From: Catonia carolina
Lineage: Eukaryota; Arthropoda; Insecta; Hemiptera; Achilidae
Length of the DNA stretch: 64,000 nucleotides
Direction of reading: 5' to 3'
Assembly: GCA_035578175.1 (NCBI GenBank)
Contig: JAQMRL010000005.1
Span: 51,937,722 to 52,001,721 of the forward strand
Below are positions 56,650-64,000 of this stretch, in pieces (within the stretch, counting starts at the first letter, position 1; each line of letters opens with the position of its first letter). A model generated the notes under the pieces. The model saw only the letters and a program-made list of their open reading frames with translations. It was not told the origin of the DNA and ran no database searches. The position numbers were made by a program, and so were the translations under genes.

Positions 56650-57567
56650 ACTGGTGTGAAACACTCACACGACTTTCTCTTGCCAATGCAAATAATGAAC
56701 AATAAAACCTAAGGTTAGGAATAAAACATTGGAAATAAACAAAAAACATAACCTTATTTTAATCATGAGTGAAAGACGCAAAATTAAAATCAACCTGTTT
56801 GGCTTAAAAATAAAGAAAATCACTCTTTTACGCTAAACTAGGCTCTGTAGAGAAAAATATTCTAAATAAAAGTTGTAGATATGTTAATTTCCTACAAATT
56901 TGATTATATACACTTTTGTCGTGAAATGAATACTAAGGCTGAAATATTTTAAAAAATCCATTCTTTTACGTGTCGTGAGAAAAAAACAGAAAATCGCTAA
57001 TTACCACTAAACCAAGCGTTATACAAAAAAATGTTTGTAATAAAAGTTGTAAGATTTTTAATTTTCTACAACTTTTATTATATACATTTTTGCGCTAAAA
57101 TGCATATTGAAGTCGCAATCTTAAAAAAACTATTTTTTACGCAAAAACAACCTCCCCAAGAATTTCAGCAGACATGCCGCCTACCCTATCTTGTAGAGCA
57201 TAAAAAATTTAGTAAATGAGACGATTTTTAAAAAAATCGTAAAGTCGTTTTTCAGAAAATAGCAAAAAAGTGAAAAATTACACCAATAAACTACTACTTC
57301 TGGATGACCGATTTTGATGAAAATGTTCGTGCTGGTTCCTCTAGCGGTACCTAACTTAAATTCCAACTTCGTACGATGTTCCGTTCTTGAGATATTCTGT
57401 TCACTCACACGCGCGCGCCTGCACACACACAGACCAATCGCTAAAAACATGTTATTTGGGTTCAGGGGGTCTGAAAAAACGCGTAAATCCGGTGAAAACT
57501 CGATTTCGAAAAATCGACATGAAAACAATACTTTCCTTCCAATATATTCATATAGGCAAGAGAAAGT
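56650..57567 (+). mobile_element. HL element, full length
   Basis: It starts CTGGTGTGAAACACTCACAC (first T replaced) and ends ATTCATATAGGCAAGAGAAA then GT. Both internal units are present (GCTAAACTAGGCTC and ACTAAACCAAGCGTTATAC). The microsatellite slot holds CACACGCGCGCGCCTGCACA. Confidence 0.75.
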
Positions 57568-57597
57568 AAAAAATAATAGGCTAAGTGTAATGAAAAA

Positions 57598-58434
57598 TCT
57601 GGTGTGAACACGACTTTCTTTCGCCACTATAAATATCACCATGTTAAATCATTTGTAAACAATACAGAATAAAAAATGTAACCTAATTTTTAACATGAGT
57701 GGATACAAAATGAAAATCAACCTCTGTTCGGGTTAAAATACGGGAAATAACTAATCGCCATTTAACTAGACTTTGTAGAAGAAAATGCTTGAAACAAAAG
57801 TTGTAGTTGTTTTCATTTCCTATACCTAACTTTTTCTACACACACATTTGTCGTAAAATACATACTAAAGCCGCAATATTAAAAAAAAACCACTTTTCAC
57901 AGATTTTGATGAAAAAATAAAGAAAATCGCTAATTGACGTTAAACTAAGCGCTGTACAAAAAAATTTGATAAATAAAAGTTGTAGGTTTTTAAATGTTCT
58001 ACAACTTTAATTATACACACACTTTTGCCCTAAATGCAAATTAAGGCCGCAATCTTAAAAAAAAAGTTCTAAGAGATCACAGCCTTCTCCCCCGAAGAAT
58101 TTTAGCACACATGGTGCTTACCCTAAAAAAATGTAGTAAATGCGGCGATTAAAAAAAAATTGTAGAAGCCGATTAGAGAAAATCGGATGAATAAACTACA
58201 ACTCCTGGTAGACCGATTTTGATAAAAATTTTCTTGTCGGGTTCCGTAGTGGTATTTAACTTAAGTTCCTAATTTCAGCTTCGTACTGTATTCCGTTCTT
58301 GATATTTTTTTGTTCACACACATACCAATGGCTAAGAATAAGTTATGTTTTTGTACACACGTGTATATCCGGTGAAAACTCGATTTCGAAAAATCAACAT
58401 GAAAACAATACTTTCATATAGGCCAAGAGAAAAT
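57598..58434 (+). mobile_element. HL element, diverged, directly downstream of another
   Basis: TCTGGTGTGAACACGACTTT to TTTCATATAGGCCAAGAGAA. Only about 30 bp separate it from the previous copy in the same orientation. It lacks the GGGTTCAGGGGGTCTG segment and has a minimal CA run. Confidence 0.65.
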
Positions 58435-58454
58435 AAAAATTAAAACGAGTTTTT

Positions 58455-58700
58455 AACATCAATATTTTGTGTTTGTCAGATATATTAAAAACGATTAAAG
58501 ATACAGTTCTGGGACCTATTTTATTAAATATTTCAGGCCAAATATCATATAAATCTACCAAATTTGTCACCCCAAAAAATTCAGTAAGATCAAATTTCAC
58601 CAGCGGAACTGAAATCAGGGCGAAATCTTTTGCTAGTTGTAACTCGGTAATGAAGCATTTTCAGATCTATAATTTATATGAACTTTTTTCATTAATATGA
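58455..58700 (+). mobile_element. Single-arm fragment related to the 48512 fold-back
   Basis: ACAGTTCTGGGACCTATTTT, GAACTGAAATCAGGGCGAAA, ACTCGGTAATGAAGCATTTT and TATATGAACTTTTTTCATTA follow the order of the right arm at 49085-49300. The outer end is lost. Confidence 0.55.
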
Positions 58701-58741
58701 TAAAAGGAATATATATTTTGTGAAGTATGGTAGATTCTTAC

Positions 58742-59283
58742 GCCCATAACGGGCAGGTGGAGTGTTAAATTAATTGCACTCGATCTGTTGGTTCCAGGGC
58801 TACAAAAAAAAATTCTGTTTCTTATCATATCGCCAGCCAATTATATGGCTGAACTATTTAAGATCTGAAGAGGTTTTTTTTAACGTCCGACTGTTCTGCA
58901 ATTACTGCTAATGCAGACGGTGAAGGATGAAATGATTTTTTGTAACGTATCAAAATATGCCGTGCCTGAATGGGATTTGAACCCAAGACCGCATGATGAG
59001 AGGCGAGCTCAGAAGAGGTAGGGGTAAAAAAAAAACACTAGTCAAGAGTTATTTTCTGTAAGAGTAATGGATTTCACTATACAGCGAGACCCTGTGGTGA
59101 ATGAAGTGAAGGTGTCATTGGCAGGCTGGAAAGTGGGTGCTTTTTGGAGGGCCTGGCATGCTGATAAGCATACTCTTTTAACTCAGTGAGGAAGGCAATA
59201 GTAAACCACCTCACTCCTCGTTTTTACTTAGTAAAACCTCTGGAAGTTCAAACGAGCCTTTCGGCTGTTGGCCTAAACAACGG
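58742..59283 (+). mobile_element. AAC-SINE interrupted by SINE-C
   Basis: GCCCATAACGGGCAGGTGGA to GAGCCTTTCGGCTGTTGGCC then TAAACAAC. SINE-C splits the GATCTGAAGAGG site at about 58872. Confidence 0.75.
58873..59011 (-). mobile_element. SINE-C, inverted, nested in AAC-SINE
   Basis: A T-run (poly-A tail) then AACGTCCGACTGTTCTGCAA, CCGTGCCTGAATGGGATTTG (inverse B box) and GAGGCGAGCTC. GAAGAGG occurs on both sides (58866-58872 and about 59012-59018), a likely 7-bp target duplication. Confidence 0.75.
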
Positions 59284-59966
59284 TAGCTAAATACTGAAAC
59301 ACCCTGTATAAACCAATTATATAAAAGTTAGATTCTGAAACGTACAACATACTTAAGTTGGCTGAACTGAATTGACCTGGTTATGTCCAAGGAGGATTAG
59401 GGGGTCACACCAATTGGAATGAAAGGGAAGATAGGATTGACCTAGTAAAGAAAAATACCATATTCTATCTCGTTTACTCCCACTCCCATAGAGATAAAAT
59501 TGTTTCTAATACGCCTATTTATCATCTTTGTCGCTCACTCTTTGGAACAACATCGCAATGTACCTACAAAAATATAATAAACTCCTAATAGCAATTCAGT
59601 TTACATCTCTCTCTTATAAACAAACTTAGTATTCTCTCCATCTCTCTCTATTATAGTAATATAACACACAAACACACCACAATGTCGTCCTACATTTGAC
59701 GTGCCGTTACAATATTGAACAGTCACTGTTTTTGTCAACTCGTAAAATATTTCACTTCCTACAAATAGTAAACTAATAACAGATACCCATTATTTTTATG
59801 AACAACCATCATTTTTATTTACAATCACCTTTTTATTATAGATTTTTGAAACAGTATTTTTAAAAAATAATAATAAAATAACACGACAATATTTTCCATT
59901 ACACGTATAACAGTTCAAAATTTATTGTTTCAAAAAAAATATTAACCGTTTGTACAATATATTTTT
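59284..59966. other. AT-rich spacer
   Basis: No feature identified. Confidence 0.5.
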
Positions 59967-60543
59967 ACTTTCTTTTGCCTGTATGAATATGTAGGAAGGA
60001 AAGTACTGTTTTACTATCCATTTTTCGCCGGATCTATACGTTTTCAGACCCCCTGAACACAAAAAACATGTTTTTAACGATTGGTCTGTGTATGAACAGA
60101 ATATTTCAAGAACATCGTACGAAGTTGAAACTTAAGTTACATACAACTAGAGGACCCGATACGAACATTTTCATCAAAATCACTTTGACGACATTTCCAC
60201 AAAAACGGCTGTTACGATTCTTTTAAAAATCGCCTCATTAACTACATTTTTAAGTTCTACAAAATAAGGTAGGTGCTATGTCTGCTGAAATTCCTGGGGA
60301 GGTTGTTCTCTCGTAGAAAAAAAAATGCTTTTTTACGATTGCGGCCTTAATATGCATTTTAGGGCAAATGAGTACATAATGAAAGTTTTAGATAATTTAA
60401 AATTCTACAACGTTAATTTCAAGTATTTCTTTGTATAACACTTACTTTAGCGGTAATTTGCAATTTTCTGTTTTTTCCATGAAAATCCGTAAAAAAATAG
60501 ATTTCTTAAGATTTCGGCCTTAGTATCTATTTAAAAGTGTAAA
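59967..60543 (-). mobile_element. HL element, inverted, 5' part missing at a SINE junction
   Basis: ACTTTCTTTTGCCTGTATGA through CCCCCTGAACACAAAAAACA, GTAGGTGCTATGTCTGCTG and CGGCCTTAGTATCTATTTAA, where AAC-SINE sequence begins. Confidence 0.7.
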
Positions 60544-60766
60544 TGCCCATAACAGGCAGGTGGAGTGTTAAATTATTTGCTCTCGATGTGCTCGTTCAGG
60601 AGGCTACAAAAAACAGTTCTGTTTCTTATCACATTCCCAATTATATGACAGACACATTTAATAGCAAAACAGGTAAAAGACACTAGTCAGAGTTATCTGC
60701 TCTGAGAGTAATGAATTTAATTATACAGCCAGACCCTGTGGTGAATGAAGTGAGGTGTCATTTGCT
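60544..60766 (+). mobile_element. AAC-SINE 5' half between two HL pieces
   Basis: GCCCATAACAGGCAGGTGGA to GTGAATGAAGTGAGGTGTCA then TTTGC, after which HL sequence resumes in the opposite orientation. The 3' hairpin and AAC tail are absent. Confidence 0.75.
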
Positions 60767-60769
60767 TCA

Positions 60770-61201
60770 TTATTAAGGCAGATATCTTTAAAAAAACATT
60801 TTTTTCAACGAGAGCAGCCTCCCCAAGAATTTCAGCAGCCATGGCGCTTACCATAACTTACAGAGCATAAAAATTGTAGTAAACGAAGCGATTTTTTAAA
60901 TCGTTTTTGAGAAAACCACAAAAAAGTAAAAAATGACACGAATAAACTACTACTTCCGGTTGACCGATTTAGATGAAAGTGTTCATGTCGGTTCCGGTAG
61001 TAGTATCTAATTTAAGTTTCAAGTTCATACGATGTTCCGTTCTTGAGATATTCTGTTCACACACAGACGAATCGCTAAAAACATGTTTTTTGGTTCAGAG
61101 GGTCTGGAAACGTGTATGTATATCCGGTGAAAACTCTTTTCGAAAAAACGACATGAAAACAATACTTTCCTTCCAATATATTCATATAGGCAAGAGAAAG
61201 T
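60770..61201 (+). mobile_element. HL element 3' half
   Basis: It enters at ATTAAGGCAGATATCTTTAA and continues through CCTCCCCAAGAATTTCAGCA, CTACTACTTCCGGTTGACCG to CATATAGGCAAGAGAAAGT. Confidence 0.7.
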
Positions 61202-62030
61202 AAAAATCGGTATTTAAGTACCTTAAAGAATATAGTTTCTTCTGCATGTGAATATTTAAAAAGTAAATCCAATTTTTCGTTTTAATACAACAGCCACTTT
61301 AAAAAATTGCAAGTTTGGCCTCACGTGAAGATTGGAAAATGAATTTTCGACTGAACAATGAATTTTTACAACAGTATTGTACCAATTATAGTAGATTCTT
61401 GCATTTATAATTACAGAAATGGACTAGTAATGTAAAAAGAAAATGTTATTTAATTGGTAGAGGGGGAACTGGTCTTTACAGCGGACTTCTTTCGTGACGT
61501 GTACTATAGTAGAAAGATGCCTTTAAAAAAAAGAGAGAAATGGAAAAGGTTATGAAATAGGAAAGAAAAAGGAGGGAGATAAAACTAGAATAAGATGGAA
61601 ATAAGAAAATAAGTAAATATATTAAATAAATTAGATCCTCAAGTCTAGACATAAATGAAAGTTAAGCTACCATAAAAGGAAATAAAAAGTTAATCACGTC
61701 GTTTACTACTACAACCAACTTGTATTTCTTATAAACAACTTATAATCATAATAATTGCAATAAAAATATAACTTGCTAAACAAAACTATCAACTGGTTGG
61801 TTATATATTGAGAAAATGTAAACGCCATTTTGAATCTACGTTATGTTTCTTCGGATTACTTGAAAGGAATGCACTTTAAAAGAAAATAAAGCTGATTTAA
61901 AATTATATTGAAATAAAATTAAATACGCGAAACTTTTCAAATAAATGAAATAACTAAAGATCCTTTAAAGTAGGCCTATTAGGGGAACTACATATTCCAT
62001 TTTTAAAGAACATATCTTTTTTTTATTTTT
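61202..62030. other. AT-rich DNA, nothing recognised
   Basis: A purine-rich patch lies at about 61525-61615. No gene. Confidence 0.5.
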
Positions 62031-62928
62031 ACTTTTTCTTGCCTATATGAATATATAAGAAGGAAAGTATTGTTTTCATGTCGATTTTTCGAAATCGAGT
62101 TTTCACCGGATCTACACGTTTTTAAACCCCCTGAATCCAAAAAAAAACATGTTTTTAGCGATTGGTTTGTGTGTGTGTGTGTGTGAACAGAATATCTAAA
62201 GAACGGAACATCGTACGAACTTGAAACTTAAGTTATATACCCCTAAAGGACCCCACACGAACATTTTCATCAAAATCCGTCAACCGGAAGTAGTAGTTTA
62301 TTCGTGTCATTTTCACTCTTTTTTTCAAAAACGGCTCCTAAAATTTTTTTTAAAATAGCCTTATTTACTCAATTTTGTATGCTCTACAAGACAGGGTAGG
62401 GGCTATGTCTGCTGAAATTCTTAGAGAGGTTGTTTTCTCGTAAAAAAAATGTTTTTTTAAGATTGCAGCGTTCATATGCATTTAAGCGCAAAAATTATAT
62501 AATAAGAGTTGTAGAGAATTTAAAATCCTGCAACTTTTATTTCAAATATTTTTTTGTATAACGCTTAGTTTAGCGGTAATAAGCGATTTTCTGTTTTTTC
62601 CTCACGAAAACGTTTAACAAATCATTCTTTTTAAGAATTCAACCTTAGCATGCATTTTACGACAAAGTGTATAATCAAATTTATAGGAAATTAAAAGAAC
62701 TACAAATTTTATTTAGAGGATTTTTCTCTACAGAGCCTAGTTTAGCGTGAAAGAGTGATTTTCCGTAGTTTTAAGCCAAACTAAGGTTGATTTTCATTTT
62801 GCATCATTCAATCATGATTAAATAAGTTTTGTTTATAGAGGTTAGTTTTTTGTTTATTTCTAATGTTAGCTTATATTGTTAATTATTTGCATTGGCGAGA
62901 GAAAGTTGTGTGTGTGTTTCAAACCAGG
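62031..62928 (-). mobile_element. HL element, inverted, near full length
   Basis: ACTTTTTCTTGCCTATATGA to GTGTGTGTTTCAAACCAGGT. The microsatellite slot is (TG)n at 62167-62184. Both internal units are present. Confidence 0.75.
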
Positions 62929-62989
62929 TTTTTTATTTTATATAGGGTTTAATCTGTTAGACGCCCCGCGCTGTGTTATCGCAGGATTT

Positions 62990-63226
62990 ATCAAGATCGG
63001 GGCCTTAGTATGCATTTTACCACAAAAATGTTTGTAAACAAAGTTATAGGAAATTAAAAAACGTACAACTTTTATTTTAAGCATTTTTCTCTACAAAGCC
63101 TAGTTTCCACTGATATTCGGTATTTTCAAGTTCTACAGAGGGTTGATTTTCATTTCCTTCATTCACACATAATTAAACAGGTTATCTTCATTGGCAAGAG
63201 AAAGTCGTGTGAGTGTTCCACACTCA
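62990..63226 (-). mobile_element. HL 5' end fragment, inverted
   Basis: GGCCTTAGTATGCATTTTAC, AGCATTTTTCTCTACAAAGC and GGCAAGAGAAAGTCGTGTGA give the HL 5' quarter. It lies about 60 bp from the preceding copy, same orientation. Confidence 0.6.
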
Positions 63227-63427
63227 ATTTTTGCTGTGCAAACGAACACGTATATCTACTGATAATAAAGTTTTTGGCTTCAAGAAATCATTAATAGTGA
63301 TGATCAGTTATCAAGTCCAGGCGTAGAAAATTTTCCATTTTTTTCTCGCTGTGTAAATGGTGCTAAAAATATAATTTATAAAAGTGGTTTTGTTATTAAA
63401 CAGTATTTAAAGTCATTAGTTTTAGCC

Positions 63428-63830
63428 ACTAAAATTAGGCTCTGTAGAGAAAAAAAGCTTAAAATAAAAGTTGTAGAGTTTCTAATTTCCTATAACTTTG
63501 AATATATACATTTTTGTAGTAAAATAAATACTATGTTGGTATAATTCAAAATTGTTTCTCCAAGATTAACAACCTTGTGTGCATATTAGGACAAAATTGT
63601 GCATCACAAAATTTAGAATAACGAATAATAGAAACTACACAAATTTTATACGTGTCATTTTTAGTGAAAACTCCGCATCGAAACAGGTCTATCAAAAGTA
63701 TAGCCTTAAGGTGCAATTGACAACATAAATGGGCACAACAAAAATTGAAAAAATGAAAAAAATGGCAGGAATAGTTATTTTTATCGGGTCGTTTGTAGAA
63801 CACTTTTCTACAGTACTCGGCGCAACTAAC
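63428..63830 (+). mobile_element. Diverged HL internal segment
   Basis: ACTAAAATTAGGCTCTGTAG and AAATAAAAGTTGTAGAGTTT are HL internal landmarks. The later part drifts beyond safe alignment. Confidence 0.4.
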
Positions 63831-63884
63831 TTATGCCAGGAGCCCTGAATTTATTTCCGGTCAGCCCTACCAGTTTGTCATCTC

Positions 63885-63922
63885 TCATTTTCATCGGCCT
63901 TTCACCGTCAGCATTAACACAA
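63885..63922 (+). mobile_element. SINE-C tail fragment
   Basis: CGGCCTTTCACCGTCAGCAT resembles the tail segment CCCTTTACCGTCTGCATTAG of SINE-C; the fragment is very short. Confidence 0.35.
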
Positions 63923-63928
63923 AAAAAA

Positions 63929-64000
63929 TCTGGTGTGAAACAATCACACAACTTTCTCTTGCCAATGCAAATAATGACCAATATAATCTAATATTAGTAA
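63929..64000 (+). mobile_element. HL element 5' end, runs off the window
   Basis: TCTGGTGTGAAACAATCACA and ACTTTCTCTTGCCAATGCAA after an A-run. The rest lies outside the window. Confidence 0.75.

Noticed and set aside
57181..57642. 153-codon minus-strand frame
   Set aside because: It lies inside two adjacent HL copies, and similar broken frames occur in every HL copy; no protein family is recognisable.
1..64000. Prokaryotic-style operons, defence islands or phage genes
   Set aside because: No long coding frames, ribosome-binding sites or gene clusters exist; the retroelement and SINE content is clearly eukaryotic.

Overview
This window reads as intergenic (or deep intronic) DNA from an arthropod nuclear genome, most likely an insect. 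It is strongly AT-rich and full of A/T homopolymers. I found no convincing host protein-coding gene and no structural rRNA or tRNA gene. The recognisable content is almost all transposable-element sequence: mariner-type, hAT and non-LTR relics of kinds common in insects, tRNA-derived SINEs, and fold-back elements. I cannot name the species or order; a hemipteroid insect is a guess.

The dominant family, called HL here, is about 0.9-1.3 kb and occurs about 18 times, whole or broken, on both strands. Its anatomy is constant. It starts TCTGGTGTGAAACACTCACA (a small palindrome), followed by a 13-bp subterminal motif ACTTTCTCTTGCC. Next come two diverged internal repeats of about 175 bp, a conserved core, and a CA/TG microsatellite of variable length at a fixed position. 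The 3' end has a hairpin (CCTATAT..ATATAGG) fused to the inverse 13-mer GGCAAGAGAAAGT, and copies lie in A-runs. This layout resembles non-autonomous Helentron/DINE-1-like (HINE) elements, but no Rep/helicase ORF is present to prove it.

A second family, AAC-SINE, is about 400 bp with a 3' hairpin (CAGCCTTTCGGCTG) and an AAC-repeat tail. It has 11 copies, several with 8-11 bp target duplications, and it is the host for several nested insertions. At least four families with tRNA-like heads are present: SINE-B around 11.5-12.3 and 18.4-19.4 kb; SINE-C at 40.8 and 58.9 kb; SINE-F at 29.9, 50.9 and 55.4 kb; and singletons at 5.4, 25.2 and 55.2 kb.

Protein-coding relics: a 5'-truncated, uninterrupted LINE reverse transcriptase (21.6-22.6 kb, minus) with poly-A and a 9-bp target duplication; a jockey-like LINE reverse transcriptase (42.9-43.7 kb, minus); two decayed LINE C-termini (5.0 kb plus, 8.7-9.0 kb minus); mariner 3' ends (16.8 and 27.6 kb); a hAT transposase relic (47.3-48.0 kb); and fold-back elements that still carry pieces of mariner-like helix-turn-helix regions (23.5 and 44.5 kb).

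Layout: 0-2.3 kb unassigned; 2.3-5.6 kb HL pair, LINE relic and SINE; 5.6-13 kb mostly unassigned with family D, a LINE relic and a SINE-B/D block; 13-30 kb HL, AAC-SINE, LINE and fold-back elements; 30-42 kb HL copies, a 0.9-kb fold-back and unassigned AT-rich DNA; 42-50 kb jockey LINE, DUF4817 fold-back, AAC-SINE with hAT, and a giant fold-back with 21-bp flanking repeats; 50-64 kb dense SINE and HL nests. No operon, CRISPR or defence system is visible. The most unusual signals concern insertion mechanism: 21-bp direct repeats around one fold-back, one TA site occupied in opposite orientations in two repeat copies, and a likely empty-site relative of an HL insertion.
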